Origin: Burkholderia sp. WP9
GTDB taxonomy: Bacteria > Pseudomonadota > Gammaproteobacteria > Burkholderiales > Burkholderiaceae
DNA: 64,000 nucleotides
Assembly (NCBI RefSeq): GCF_900104795.1
Contig: NZ_FNTG01000001.1
Coordinates: forward strand, 3,720,001-3,784,000
Direction of reading: 5' to 3'
Each line of letters starts with the position of its first letter. Position 1 is the stretch's first letter. Below, piece by piece: positions 53,503 to 63,341 of this stretch. A program made the translations under genes and the position numbers. The notes beneath the pieces are model-generated. The model searched no databases and was not told where the DNA came from. It worked only from the letters and a program-made list of their open reading frames with translations.

Positions 53503-54510
53503 ATGAGCAAGGACAAAGACCGCGCCATTGTCGTCAAGCGCGCCGCGCCGAAGAAAGCCGGCCACCATGGCGGCGCCTGGAAGCTCGCGTATGCGGACTT
53601 CATGACCGCGATGATGGCGTTCTTCCTGCTGATGTGGCTGCTGAGTTCGGCGTCCACCGTGCAGTTGAAGGGCATTGCCGATTACTTCAATCAGCCGCTG
53701 AAGATCACGCTGTGGGGCGGTGACCGCAGCGCGGAGGATTCGAGCATTCTGAAGGGCGGCGGCCGCGACATTTCGACCGACGCGCAAGGCGTGACGCGCT
53801 CCAGCGACGGAGCGAACAACCGTTCCGAACACACCGCAGTGCACGGCAGCGAAGAGTCGATGAAGCAGTTGCAGGGCGAGTTGGAGCGTCGCGAGCAGGT
53901 TCGCCTGCACGATCTGCAGGTCAAGCTGATGGCCGCGATCGAAGCGAATCCGGTGCTGCGCCAGTTCAAGCAGCAGATCCGCATTGATTCGACGCTGACC
54001 GGCTTGCGTATCGAAATCGTCGACTCGCAGAAGCGGCCCATGTTCGCGACCGCGAAAGACCAGGTCGAGCCGTATATGCGCGACATCCTGCGCGAAATCG
54101 GCCACACGCTGAACGACGTGCCGAACCGCATCATCGTGCAGGGACACACCGACGCCGCGCAATACGCGGGCGGCGAGAAGGGCTACAGCAACTGGGAATT
54201 GTCCGCGGACCGCGCCAATGCGTCGCGCCGCGAACTGATCGCCGGCGGCATGGATGAAGCGAAGGTGATGCGCGTGCTCGGCCTCGCGTCGACGCAAAAC
54301 CTGAACAAGGCGGACCCGATGGATCCGGAGAATCGCCGCATCAGCATCATCGTGTTGAACAGGAAGTCGGAGGATGCGCTGAATCACGACGATTCCACCA
54401 CGACGACCTTGTCGGACGACGCAGCCGGCTCCAAGCCGCTGCTGCAAAAGCTTGCGCAACCGGTAACGGTTGCCCCGAAGTTGCCGGCGGTAGCGCCGGC
54501 GGCCCAGTAA
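53503..54510 (+). CDS. motB: Flagellar motor stator protein MotB
   Basis: The 335-residue protein has one N-terminal membrane helix (DFMTAMMAFFLLMWLLSS) with the essential proton-binding Asp32, a periplasmic plug/linker, and a C-terminal OmpA-like peptidoglycan-binding domain (about 190-300; IIVQGHTDAAQYAG and NWELSADRANASRREL). The tail after residue 300 is Pro/Ala/Thr-rich. It anchors MotA to the cell wall. Confidence 0.97.
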   Translation: MSKDKDRAIVVKRAAPKKAGHHGGAWKLAYADFMTAMMAFFLLMWLLSSASTVQLKGIADYFNQPLKITLWGGDRSAEDSSILKGGGRDISTDAQGVTRSSDGANNRSEHTAVHGSEESMKQLQGELERREQVRLHDLQVKLMAAIEANPVLRQFKQQIRIDSTLTGLRIEIVDSQKRPMFATAKDQVEPYMRDILREIGHTLNDVPNRIIVQGHTDAAQYAGGEKGYSNWELSADRANASRRELIAGGMDEAKVMRVLGLASTQNLNKADPMDPENRRISIIVLNRKSEDALNHDDSTTTTLSDDAAGSKPLLQKLAQPVTVAPKLPAVAPAAQ

Positions 54511-54594
54511 CAGACAGCGATCGTTCCGCTGGCTCACGCGCCCTGCCGGCGCGGAGCGCGGGGCGATCCATAGCGTAGGTGCAGCGAGGTTTTC

Positions 54595-54972
54595 ATGATC
54601 AGGCACATCCTGGCAATCGACGATTCGGCATCGATGCGGCAGATTCTTGCCGCCACGTTGACGACGGCCGGCTATGAGGTGACGCTCGCGGCGGACGGCA
54701 ACGAAGGGCTCGAAAACGCGCTCGCCATGTCGTTCGATCTCGTGCTCACCGATCAGCACATGCCGGGCAGGACCGGTCTCGATCTGATCGCCGCGCTACG
54801 CAACAACCCGGCTTACCAGGCCACGCCCATCCTCGTCCTCACGACGGAATCGGGCGAGCCGTTCAAGGAAGCGGCGCGGGCCGCGGGCGCGACCGGCTGG
54901 ATCGAAAAGCCGCTCGACCCGGACATGCTGACCGAACTGGTGGCGGCGTTAGCCGAGCCAGATCACGCATAA
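54595..54972 (+). CDS. CheY-like response regulator
   Basis: The 125-residue protein is a lone receiver domain. It has the acidic pair Asp9-Asp10 (LAIDDSAS), phosphoacceptor Asp53 (LVLTDQHMPG), a Thr-rich switch region (ILVLTTESG) and the conserved lysine in WIEKPL. It stands between motB and cheA. A second CheY at 62945 looks more like the canonical motor-binding CheY, so this copy may act as a phosphate sink or in another output. Confidence 0.93.
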   Translation: MIRHILAIDDSASMRQILAATLTTAGYEVTLAADGNEGLENALAMSFDLVLTDQHMPGRTGLDLIAALRNNPAYQATPILVLTTESGEPFKEAARAAGATGWIEKPLDPDMLTELVAALAEPDHA

Positions 54973-55060
54973 GCACCACTCATAGACCCAGTTATAGAAG
55001 CTCTCGACGCGGCGGCACGGTAGCCCACGCCTAGACAGGAACTCTCGCGGTGACCCAGGC

Positions 55061-57370
55061 ATGACACTCGACATCACTCAGTTCTATCAGACGTTTTTCG
55101 ACGAAGCGGACGAACTGCTCGCGCAGATGGAGCAGTTGCTGCTCAATCTGGATATCGCGCATCCGGACCCCGAAGACCTCGCGGCCATTTTCCGCGCGGC
55201 GCATTCGATCAAGGGCGGCGCGGCGACGTTCGGCTTTACCGCGCTGACGGAAACGACCCACATTCTCGAATCGCTGCTCGATCGCGCGCGCAATAACGAA
55301 CTCGTGCTGCGCAAGGACATGATCGACACGTTCCTCGAAACCAAGGACGTGCTGTCGGGCCAGTTGGCCGATTACCGCGCGAGCGCCGAGCCGGATGCGG
55401 CGACCGCTCGTGCGATCTGCGCGAAGCTCGAACGGCTGCACAAGGAAAGCGCCGAAGGCGGCGCGCCCGCCGCAGCCGCAGCCGTGGCACCAGTTGCAGT
55501 AGAGGCAAATCAGGGAGGGTCCGCGCCGGAGCACGTCGTCGAACAGGCGGTGCAGGCAGCGGGTGGATGGACTGACGGCGAACCGGCACAGACCGGGCAA
55601 GCCGCGGGTGCCGGCGGTGCGGATGACAGCGCCGGTCCCCATCTGAAAATTACGCTACGGGGCGTTGGTGAGAAGGACCAGGAACTGCTGGCCGAAGAGC
55701 TCGGCAACCTGGGCAACATTGTCGGGCAGGTCAAGAGCGGCGGCGATTTGACGCTGTGGCTCGCGACCGATGTGACCTCCGACGACATCATCGCCGTGTG
55801 CTGTTTCGTGATCGACGAAAGTCAGATCGTGATCGGCCGCGGCACCGCACCGGCGGATGAGACGCAGCAAGGCGAACCTGGAACGCCCGACGCTGCCGAT
55901 TCGTCCCCGGCGCAAGCAGTACCGGCCCATCAGGCGGGACACGCAGCATCGCCGGCACCGGCTGCCGGCACCGCTGCACCCGCTTCGGCGGCCACGCACG
56001 GCCTGTTCGACGCACCGGCCGCGCCGGCGTCTGCCGCGGCTCAATCCGCAGCGGCGACTGGCGCAGCGGCGCCGGCTCAGGCAGCAGCAACTCAAGCCGC
56101 AACGACACAAGCAGCAAGCGCGGCCGCACCCGCGGAGCACGATCGCAAGGCGGCACGTCCGGCTGCGGCGGCAGGCGGCGCGGAAGGCAGCTCGATTCGC
56201 GTCGGCGTGGAAAAGGTCGATCAGCTGATCAACCTGGTCGGCGAACTGGTGATCACGCAAGCCATGCTCGCGGAAACCACCAGCACGTTCGACCCGGCGT
56301 TGCACGACCGGCTCTTCAACGGCATGGCGCAGCTCGAACGCAATGCGCGCGATCTGCAGGAAGCAGTGATGTCGATCCGCATGATGCCGATGGATTACGT
56401 GTTCAGCCGCTTCCCGCGTCTGGTGCGCGATCTGGCGGCGAAACTCGGCAAGGAAGTGGAGCTCGTCACCTTCGGTCAGGCGACCGAACTCGACAAGAGC
56501 CTCATTGAACGGATCATCGATCCGTTGACTCACCTCGTGCGCAACAGTCTCGACCACGGCATCGAAACCGTGGAAGCGCGGCGCGCGGCGGGCAAGGATT
56601 CGACCGGCCAGCTGGTGCTGTCGGCGGCGCATCACGGCGGCAACATCGTCATCGAAGTGAGCGACGACGGCGCGGGCCTGCGCCGCGATAAGATTCTCGC
56701 GAAGGCGGCCAAGCAGGGCATGCAGGTCAGCGAGACCATGTCCGACGAAGAAGTCTGGAACCTGATCTTCCTGCCGGGCTTCTCGACGGCGGAACAGGTC
56801 ACGGATGTGTCGGGCCGCGGCGTCGGCATGGACGTGGTGAAGCGGAACATCCAGTCGATGGGTGGTCACGTGGAAATCACCTCGCACGCCGGCAAGGGCA
56901 GCACCACGCGCATCGTGTTGCCGCTCACGCTGGCGATTCTCGACGGCATGTCGGTCAAGGTCGGCAACGAGATCTTCATTCTGCCGCTGAACTTCGTGAT
57001 GGAGTCGCTGCAACCCCAAGCCGAAGATATTTACACGGTGGCCAACGGCGAGCGTGTGGTGCGGGTGCGCGGTGAATATCTGCCACTCGTGGCGTTGCAC
57101 GAAGTGTTCAACGTCGAAGACGCGAAGCAGGAGCCCACGCAAGGCATCGTCACCATCATGCAAACCGAGGGGCGCCGCTTTGCGATGCTGATCGACGAAC
57201 TGGTGGGCCAGCAGCAGGTGGTCGTGAAGAATCTGGAAACGAACTACCGCAAGGTGCACGGCATTTCCGCCGCGACCATTCTCGGCGACGGCAGCGTCGC
57301 GCTGATCGTCGACGTGGCCGCGTTGAACCGCGAAACGCGCAACGCGCATGGCGCAATGAGCCTCGCATGA
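55061..57370 (+). CDS. cheA: Chemotaxis histidine kinase CheA
   Basis: CheA autophosphorylates and passes phosphate to CheY and CheB. The 769-residue protein has an HPt domain with phospho-His48 (FRAAHSIKGGAATFG), a P2 region with FVIDESQIVIGRG near 250, an Ala/Pro-rich linker of about 110 residues, the dimerisation P3, the ATPase P4 (LVRNSLDHGIE, VSDDGAGLRRDKI, GRGVGMDVV) and the CheW-like P5 (MLIDELVGQQQVVVKNL). All catalytic boxes are intact. cheW follows 63 bp later. Confidence 0.97.
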   Translation: MTLDITQFYQTFFDEADELLAQMEQLLLNLDIAHPDPEDLAAIFRAAHSIKGGAATFGFTALTETTHILESLLDRARNNELVLRKDMIDTFLETKDVLSGQLADYRASAEPDAATARAICAKLERLHKESAEGGAPAAAAAVAPVAVEANQGGSAPEHVVEQAVQAAGGWTDGEPAQTGQAAGAGGADDSAGPHLKITLRGVGEKDQELLAEELGNLGNIVGQVKSGGDLTLWLATDVTSDDIIAVCCFVIDESQIVIGRGTAPADETQQGEPGTPDAADSSPAQAVPAHQAGHAASPAPAAGTAAPASAATHGLFDAPAAPASAAAQSAAATGAAAPAQAAATQAATTQAASAAAPAEHDRKAARPAAAAGGAEGSSIRVGVEKVDQLINLVGELVITQAMLAETTSTFDPALHDRLFNGMAQLERNARDLQEAVMSIRMMPMDYVFSRFPRLVRDLAAKLGKEVELVTFGQATELDKSLIERIIDPLTHLVRNSLDHGIETVEARRAAGKDSTGQLVLSAAHHGGNIVIEVSDDGAGLRRDKILAKAAKQGMQVSETMSDEEVWNLIFLPGFSTAEQVTDVSGRGVGMDVVKRNIQSMGGHVEITSHAGKGSTTRIVLPLTLAILDGMSVKVGNEIFILPLNFVMESLQPQAEDIYTVANGERVVRVRGEYLPLVALHEVFNVEDAKQEPTQGIVTIMQTEGRRFAMLIDELVGQQQVVVKNLETNYRKVHGISAATILGDGSVALIVDVAALNRETRNAHGAMSLA

Positions 57371-57433
57371 TGCCGGTCAAACTCGTCTCGACTCTTAATC
57401 AACTCATTTCATCCCAACCGTTTGGGGGCTAAC

Positions 57434-57970
57434 GTGGCAGAAGTCCAATCCATCAATTCGAGCGTCGCTAACGCGAACGGTACGACTGGCCGGCGCGACG
57501 TGCAGCAGGCAGACGCCGGCGGTCAGGAGTTCCTCGTCTTCACGCTCGGCGCCGAAGAGTACGGCATCGACATTCTCAAGGTGCAGGAAATCCGCGGCTA
57601 CGACAACGTGACGCGTATCGCCAATGCGCCCGAGTTCATCAAGGGCGTGATCAATCTGCGCGGCATCATCGTGCCGATCGTCGACATGCGCATCAAGTTC
57701 CATCTGGGCCGTGTCGAGTACGACCACCAGACGGTGGTGATCATCCTGAACGTCGCGCACCGCGTGGTCGGGATGGTGGTGGACGGCGTGTCGGACGTGC
57801 TGACGCTCGCCACCGACCAGATCATGCCCGCGCCGGAATTCGGCGCCACGCTGACGACCGAGTACCTCACGGGGCTGGGCACCGTCGACGGCCGCATGCT
57901 GATCCTGATGGACATCGAGAAGCTCATGACCAGCCGCGAAATGGCGCTGATCGAAACGCTCGGCGTCTAA
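57434..57970 (+). CDS. cheW: Chemotaxis coupling protein CheW
   Basis: CheW bridges receptors and CheA. The 178-residue protein has a polar N-terminal extension of about 35 residues and a single CheW domain ([52 protein letters not shown]). The GTG at 57434 follows GGGGG with 6-base spacing, so I prefer it over TTG at 57422. A methyl-accepting protein gene follows. Confidence 0.95.
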   Translation: MAEVQSINSSVANANGTTGRRDVQQADAGGQEFLVFTLGAEEYGIDILKVQEIRGYDNVTRIANAPEFIKGVINLRGIIVPIVDMRIKFHLGRVEYDHQTVVIILNVAHRVVGMVVDGVSDVLTLATDQIMPAPEFGATLTTEYLTGLGTVDGRMLILMDIEKLMTSREMALIETLGV

Positions 57971-58012
57971 CGGCGGCAGCCTTCACGAACGATTGGGATA
58001 GGGAGCATCGAA

Positions 58013-59872
58013 ATGTTGAGCAGGTGGTCGATTCGCACGTCGTTGACGATGGTGGGGATCATTCTGGTCGCGCTGACCGTAACGGTCGGCGTACTTGGGC
58101 TGAGCGCGTTGAATCGCGCGAGTCAATCGCTCGACCGCATTGCGCGCGGCGATCTGGTCGCCATTCACGCGCTCGACGATGCCTCGGCGTACCTGCTGCG
58201 CTCGCGCCTCGCGGTGGACCGCTTCAACACGTTGTCCGCCGCGGGCAACGCGGACGAAGCGAAGAAAGCGATCGAACGCGCGCAGGAGTTGCTGACCAAG
58301 GGCAACCAAAGCTGGCAGAGCTATCTCGACGCACCGAAGCCCGGCGTCGATCAGGCGCTGCTCGACGACGTTATCGCCAAGCGCATGAGCGTGATGCGCG
58401 AAGGCGTCGACCCGGAGTTCGCGGCGTTGAATGCGAACGACATGGCCGCCTACCACGCGATTGCCGATACGAAAATCAGCCCGATGTTCATCGCTTATGA
58501 CGCGGCGGCGGCGGCGGTCATCAAGGGCTTGCAGCAAAGCGCCGTGGATCAGCAGGCGAGCGCGCAATCGAACATTTCGCTGATGACCACGCTGATCATC
58601 GCCATCACCGCGCTCGCGCTGCTGATGGTGGTGGGTATCCGTTTCGCGCTGCGCGGCCTGATCGTGCAGCCGCTCGCCGACGCGACGGCATGCTTCGAGC
58701 GCATTGCTTCGGGCGATCTGTCGGAGACCATCAACGTATTCAGCAGCAATGAAATCGGGCGGTTGTTCGCGGGTATCAAGCGCATGCAGGACAGCATGTC
58801 GACGATGGTGAAAGCGGTTCACAGCAGCACGGAATCGATCGACACCGGCGCCCGCGAAATCGCGATGGGCAACACCGATCTCTCACAGCGCACCGAACAG
58901 CAGGCTGCCTCGTTGCAGGAAACCGCGTCGAGCATGGAGCAACTGACCGGCACCGTGCGGCAGAACGCCGAGAACGCGCGTCAGGCGAGCCAGCTGGCGG
59001 TCAACGCGTCCGATATCGCCACGCGCGGCGGCGACGTGGTGAGCCAGGTCGTCACGACCATGCAGGATATCGCGAGCAGTTCGAACAAGGTCGTCGACAT
59101 CATCGGCGTGATCGAAGGCATTGCCTTCCAGACCAATATTCTCGCGTTGAACGCGGCAGTCGAAGCGGCGCGCGCCGGCGAACAGGGCCGCGGCTTTGCC
59201 GTGGTGGCCGGCGAAGTGCGCAGCCTCGCGCAGCGCAGCGCCAGTGCCGCGAAGGAAATCAAGGAACTGATCGGCGACTCGGTCGACAAGGTGCAAAGCG
59301 GCTCGGCGCTGGTCGGCCGCGCGGGCACCACGATGGATGAGATCGTGCAGGCCGTGCGCCGTGTGACCGACATCATGGGCGAAATCAGCGCGGCGTCCGA
59401 GGAGCAATCGGGCGGCATCGAACAGGTGAATCGCGCCGTCGTGCAGATGGACGAAGTCACGCAGCAGAACGCGGCGCTGGTCGAACAGGCGGCGGCCGCG
59501 GCTGCTTCGCTCGAAGATCAGACGCGCCAATTGCAGGCGGTGGTGAACGGCTGGAAAGTGGCCGGTGGCCCGGCGGTGCGCAGCAGCGCAGCGGTACGTC
59601 CGCACACGGCGCAGCCTCGCGTCACCGGCAGCAAGAGCAAGCCGGCCGCCAAAGCCGCGCCGCAGACGTCCGCGCATGGCGCAGCGCATCCGGTTGCGGC
59701 TACGGCGGCAACGAACACCGCGCAGGCGTCGGTCAATCACGATGCAGGCTCGGCACGCGTCGAACCGGCGCTCAAGCCGAAGCCGGCTCGTGCGCCATCC
59801 GAATCCGCAGCACGTCCGGCCGCCGTCAGCGCGGCCACGGCAAGCTCGGACGCGGACTGGGAAACATTCTAG
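58013..59872 (+). CDS. Methyl-accepting chemotaxis protein (Tar/Tsr type)
   Basis: The 619-residue receptor has a first membrane helix ([21 protein letters not shown]), a periplasmic four-helix-bundle ligand domain (about 35-190), a second membrane helix ([19 protein letters not shown]), a HAMP domain, and the signalling domain with the hairpin core [20 protein letters not shown]. The C-terminus, after an Ala/Pro/Lys-rich flexible tail, ends DADWETF, the WETF-type tether for CheR and CheB. The ligand is unknown. It is the receptor of this chemotaxis operon. Confidence 0.96.
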   Translation: MLSRWSIRTSLTMVGIILVALTVTVGVLGLSALNRASQSLDRIARGDLVAIHALDDASAYLLRSRLAVDRFNTLSAAGNADEAKKAIERAQELLTKGNQSWQSYLDAPKPGVDQALLDDVIAKRMSVMREGVDPEFAALNANDMAAYHAIADTKISPMFIAYDAAAAAVIKGLQQSAVDQQASAQSNISLMTTLIIAITALALLMVVGIRFALRGLIVQPLADATACFERIASGDLSETINVFSSNEIGRLFAGIKRMQDSMSTMVKAVHSSTESIDTGAREIAMGNTDLSQRTEQQAASLQETASSMEQLTGTVRQNAENARQASQLAVNASDIATRGGDVVSQVVTTMQDIASSSNKVVDIIGVIEGIAFQTNILALNAAVEAARAGEQGRGFAVVAGEVRSLAQRSASAAKEIKELIGDSVDKVQSGSALVGRAGTTMDEIVQAVRRVTDIMGEISAASEEQSGGIEQVNRAVVQMDEVTQQNAALVEQAAAAAASLEDQTRQLQAVVNGWKVAGGPAVRSSAAVRPHTAQPRVTGSKSKPAAKAAPQTSAHGAAHPVAATAATNTAQASVNHDAGSARVEPALKPKPARAPSESAARPAAVSAATASSDADWETF

Positions 59873-60076
59873 GAAGTGGCACAAAGACATGCAGTCATTC
59901 GACATCTCGCTCCATGAGGGGCGAATCATCGAAGCACGCTTTAGCAGCGTGTCGCGGGCCGACTGCGTGTTGCCAGAACTCGCGGGCGGGCGCGACCCCG
60001 CGAACACAATCCCTTCTTCTCAGGCAAACGGCCTGGGCGGAAAGCGGGATGGCTCGTATCGCAGGCAGGAATCTTC

Positions 60077-61027
60077 ATGATGGCAACGCGCGCACAGCAC
60101 CGTCCCGAACGGGCGGAGCCGGTTAGGTCCGGCGAACAGGGAAGGGACTTCGAGTTCACGTCGGCGGATTTCGCCCGTATTCGCGAACTGATTCACAGCA
60201 GCGCGGGCATCTCGCTGTCGGATCACAAGCGCGATATGGCGTATAGCCGGCTGGCGCGCCGTCTGCGCACCCGCGGCCTCGACACGTTCAAGCAGTATCT
60301 CGATCTGCTGGAAGCGGAGAATGATCCGGCCGAGTGGGAAGCGTTCACCAATGCGTTGACCACCAATCTGACGGCCTTCTTTCGCGAAGCGCACCACTTT
60401 CCGATCCTCGCCGAGTTCGTGCCGCGCCGCGCGCAGCCGGTTTCGGTATGGTGCTCGGCGGCTTCGACCGGCGAGGAGCCGTACTCGATCGCGATGACGC
60501 TAATCGAAGCGCTCGGCGAGAGCGGCGCGCGCCAGGCCTCCGTGCTCGCCACCGACATCGACACGCAGGTGTTGGCCAAGGCCGAAGCCGGCATGTATCA
60601 GTTCGACCAGGTGAAGCACCTGTCGCCCGAGCGGCTCAAACGCTTCTTCCTGAAGGGCACCGGCGCGCATGCCGGCATGGTCAAGGTGCGCCCGGAAGTG
60701 CGCGCGCTGGTGCGCTTCCAGCAACTGAACCTGACCGACCGCGATTACCAGTTGCGCTCGCAATTCGACGCGATCTTCTGCCGCAACGTGATGATCTATT
60801 TCGACAAGCCGACTCAAGCGCAAGTGCTCGCACGCTTCGAGCCGCTGGTGAAGCCGGGCGGGCTGTTGTTCGCCGGCCATTCGGAGAACTTCACGTACGT
60901 CACGCAAGCGTTCAAGCTGCGCGGCCAGACCGTCTACGAACTGACGCGCGACGCCGCCGGCGAGCGGACGGCGGCACGCACGAGCGCAACCGCGGCGCGC
61001 CACACGACGAGCGGGGTGACGGTATGA
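60077..61027 (+). CDS. cheR: Chemotaxis protein methyltransferase CheR
   Basis: CheR methylates glutamates of the receptors using SAM. The 316-residue protein has the N-terminal helical domain ([29 protein letters not shown]), the SAM site ([17 protein letters not shown]) and the ATDIDTQVL and [13 protein letters not shown] blocks. The ATG at 60077 has AGGAA upstream. Its stop overlaps the cheD start (ATGA), so the two are coupled. The C-terminal 30 residues are a Thr/Ala-rich tail. Confidence 0.96.
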   Translation: MMATRAQHRPERAEPVRSGEQGRDFEFTSADFARIRELIHSSAGISLSDHKRDMAYSRLARRLRTRGLDTFKQYLDLLEAENDPAEWEAFTNALTTNLTAFFREAHHFPILAEFVPRRAQPVSVWCSAASTGEEPYSIAMTLIEALGESGARQASVLATDIDTQVLAKAEAGMYQFDQVKHLSPERLKRFFLKGTGAHAGMVKVRPEVRALVRFQQLNLTDRDYQLRSQFDAIFCRNVMIYFDKPTQAQVLARFEPLVKPGGLLFAGHSENFTYVTQAFKLRGQTVYELTRDAAGERTAARTSATAARHTTSGVTV

Positions 61028-61776
61028 GCAGCGCCCTGCCGATCGCGACCAATCTGTATTACGACAACCACTTCCAGCGCCCCGGCGTGAAGCTGTTGCC
61101 CAACGAGTTCTACACCACCCACGAAGACATGGTGCTGGTCACCGTGCTGGGCTCATGCGTGGCGGCCTGCATTCAGGATCGCACGGCGGGCATCGGCGGC
61201 ATGAATCATTTCATGCTGCCCGACGACGGCGCGGACGTCGGCCAGCCCGCATCGGATTCGATGCGCTACGGTGCGTACGCGATGGAAGTGCTGATCAACG
61301 AACTCATCAAGGCCGGCGGCCGGCGCGAGCGCTTCGAAGCCAAGGTGTTCGGCGGCGGCGCGGTGCTCGCGGGCATGACGACGATGAACATCGGCGATCG
61401 CAATTCGGAGTTCGTGCGCCGCTATCTGGCGCTCGAAAAGATCCGCATCGTCGCCGAGGACTTGCAGGGCTCGCACCCGCGCAAGGTGGCGTTCATGCCG
61501 CGCACCGGCCAGGTGATGGTGAAGAAGTTGCGCCTGCAGCAGGAAGCGGGCGTGGCCGAGCGCGAACAGGCGCTGATGCGGCAAAGCGCGCAAGCGCGCG
61601 CCGAGCGGCTCGCCGCGGCGCGCAAGCGGGTGGAATTGTTCTCGACGCCGGCCGCGTCGAAACCCAAGGTCGAGCTGTTTTCGACGCCCGCAGCAGGCCG
61701 CCCGAAGGTCGAGCTGTTCGGGACCACGCCGCGCCCGATTAACTCAAACAACGCCAGAACTACAGAGGAGGCGTGA
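61024..61776 (+). CDS. cheD: Chemoreceptor glutamine deamidase CheD with repeated C-terminal tail
   Basis: CheD deamidates specific glutamines in receptors. The 250-residue protein has the catalytic Cys in [13 protein letters not shown], the His in GMNHFMLPD, and the KVFGGGAVL core, over residues 1-185. Uniquely, residues 203-240 contain three 13-residue repeats starting [26 protein letters not shown] and [10 protein letters not shown], preceded by an Arg/Ala-rich helix. This tail is extra to the catalytic core and could bind another chemotaxis protein. Start and stop overlap cheR and the first in-frame cheB GTG. Confidence 0.95.
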   Translation: MSSALPIATNLYYDNHFQRPGVKLLPNEFYTTHEDMVLVTVLGSCVAACIQDRTAGIGGMNHFMLPDDGADVGQPASDSMRYGAYAMEVLINELIKAGGRRERFEAKVFGGGAVLAGMTTMNIGDRNSEFVRRYLALEKIRIVAEDLQGSHPRKVAFMPRTGQVMVKKLRLQQEAGVAEREQALMRQSAQARAERLAAARKRVELFSTPAASKPKVELFSTPAAGRPKVELFGTTPRPINSNNARTTEEA

Positions 61777-61781
61777 GCGCT

Positions 61782-62870
61782 GTGCAAAAGATCAAAGTAC
61801 TGTGCGTCGACGATTCGGCACTGATCCGCAGCCTGATGACGGAAATCATCAACGGCCAGCCGGACATGACGGTGGTGGCGACCGCACCCGACCCGCTGGT
61901 CGCGCGCGAGCTCATCAAGCAGCACAACCCGGACGTACTGACGCTCGACGTCGAAATGCCGCGCATGGATGGCCTCGATTTCCTCGAGAAGCTGATGCGC
62001 CTGCGGCCGATGCCGGTCGTGATGGTGTCGTCGCTGACCGAGCGCGGCAACGAAATCACACTGCGCGCGCTGGAACTCGGCGCGGTCGACTTCGTAACCA
62101 AGCCGAAGGTCGGCATTCGCGACGGCATGCTCGACTACTCGGAAAAGCTCGCCGACAAGATTCGCGCGGCGGCCCGCGCGCGCGTGCGACAGGCCGCGCC
62201 GGTGCAGCACGCGGCGGCGCATGCCGCGCATGCGCCGGTCGGCGCCGCGCCGCTCTTCAACAATCCGCTGCTCAGTACCGAGAAGCTGATTATCGTCGGC
62301 GCATCGACGGGCGGCACCGAAGCGATCCGCGAAGTGCTGGTGCCGCTACCGCCGGACGCGCCCGCCGTGCTGATCGCGCAGCATATGCCGCCGGGCTTCA
62401 CAAAATCTTTTGCGCAACGCCTCAATGGTTTGTGCCGGATTACCGTTAAAGAGGCAGAGCACGGCGAACGCGTACTGCCGGGACATGCGTATATCGCGCC
62501 AGGCCACGCTCACCTGTTGCTTGCTCGCAGTGGCGCGAACTATATTGCTCACCTTTCGGACGAACCGCCGGTGAACCGGCATCGTCCGTCAGTGGATGTG
62601 CTGTTCCGTTCGGCCGCGCAGCACGCGGGCAAGAACGCGGTCGGGGTGATTCTGACCGGGATGGGGCGCGACGGCGCCGCCGGACTGCTGGACATGAAAA
62701 AAGCAGGGGCGTATACCCTTGCGCAGGACGAAGCGAGCTGTATCGTGTTCGGCATGCCGCGTGAAGCAATTGCGCTCGGCGCGGCCGACGAGATCGCGTC
62801 GTTGCCGGAAATGAGCCGGCGTGTGATGGCGCGTCTGTCGTCGATGGGCGATCGCGTTCAGCGGGTATGA
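61782..62870 (+). CDS. cheB: Chemotaxis response regulator protein-glutamate methylesterase CheB
   Basis: CheB removes methyl groups from receptors when phosphorylated by CheA. The 362-residue protein has a receiver domain ([12 protein letters not shown], phospho-Asp in [12 protein letters not shown]) and a C-terminal esterase domain with catalytic Ser ([14 protein letters not shown]), His ([13 protein letters not shown]) and Asp ([12 protein letters not shown]). The start is either GTG 61773, overlapping cheD, or GTG 61782, which has GGAGG at a proper 10-base spacing and matches known family N-termini ([13 protein letters not shown]). I use the latter. Confidence 0.95.
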   Translation: MQKIKVLCVDDSALIRSLMTEIINGQPDMTVVATAPDPLVARELIKQHNPDVLTLDVEMPRMDGLDFLEKLMRLRPMPVVMVSSLTERGNEITLRALELGAVDFVTKPKVGIRDGMLDYSEKLADKIRAAARARVRQAAPVQHAAAHAAHAPVGAAPLFNNPLLSTEKLIIVGASTGGTEAIREVLVPLPPDAPAVLIAQHMPPGFTKSFAQRLNGLCRITVKEAEHGERVLPGHAYIAPGHAHLLLARSGANYIAHLSDEPPVNRHRPSVDVLFRSAAQHAGKNAVGVILTGMGRDGAAGLLDMKKAGAYTLAQDEASCIVFGMPREAIALGAADEIASLPEMSRRVMARLSSMGDRVQRV

Positions 62871-62944
62871 TGCGCGCCAGTAGGATTTGAGACGCGGTTT
62901 GAGGCAGTCAGGCGCCGCACCATGGAAAAAGCAAAGGGAATGAA

Positions 62945-63340
62945 ATGGATAAGGGAATGAAGATTCTGGTGGTTGACGACTTTCCGACGATGCGCCGGAT
63001 CGTCCGCAACCTGCTCAAAGAGCTCGGCTACTCGAACGTCGACGAAGCCGAAGATGGCCAGGCCGGCCTCGCGCGTCTGCGCGGAGGTACGTACGACTTC
63101 GTGATCTCCGACTGGAACATGCCGAACCTGGACGGTCTGGCCATGCTCAAGGAAATCCGCGCCGACGCCAACCTGACGCACCTGCCTGTGCTGATGGTGA
63201 CGGCCGAGTCGAAGAAGGAAAACATCATCGCGGCGGCTCAGGCCGGCGCGAGCGGTTATGTCGTCAAGCCGTTCACGGCTGCGACGCTCGACGAGAAGCT
63301 CAACAAGATTCTCGAGAAGATGGCCAAAGCCGGGAGCTGA
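62945..63340 (+). CDS. cheY: Chemotaxis response regulator CheY
   Basis: CheY binds the flagellar switch when phosphorylated. The 131-residue protein resembles enteric CheY over its whole length: [20 protein letters not shown], phospho-Asp56 in [13 protein letters not shown], the Thr in [12 protein letters not shown], and Lys in [11 protein letters not shown]. It directly precedes cheZ (one base between), which supports the canonical motor role. Confidence 0.97.
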   Translation: MDKGMKILVVDDFPTMRRIVRNLLKELGYSNVDEAEDGQAGLARLRGGTYDFVISDWNMPNLDGLAMLKEIRADANLTHLPVLMVTAESKKENIIAAAQAGASGYVVKPFTAATLDEKLNKILEKMAKAGS

Positions 63341-63341
63341 T

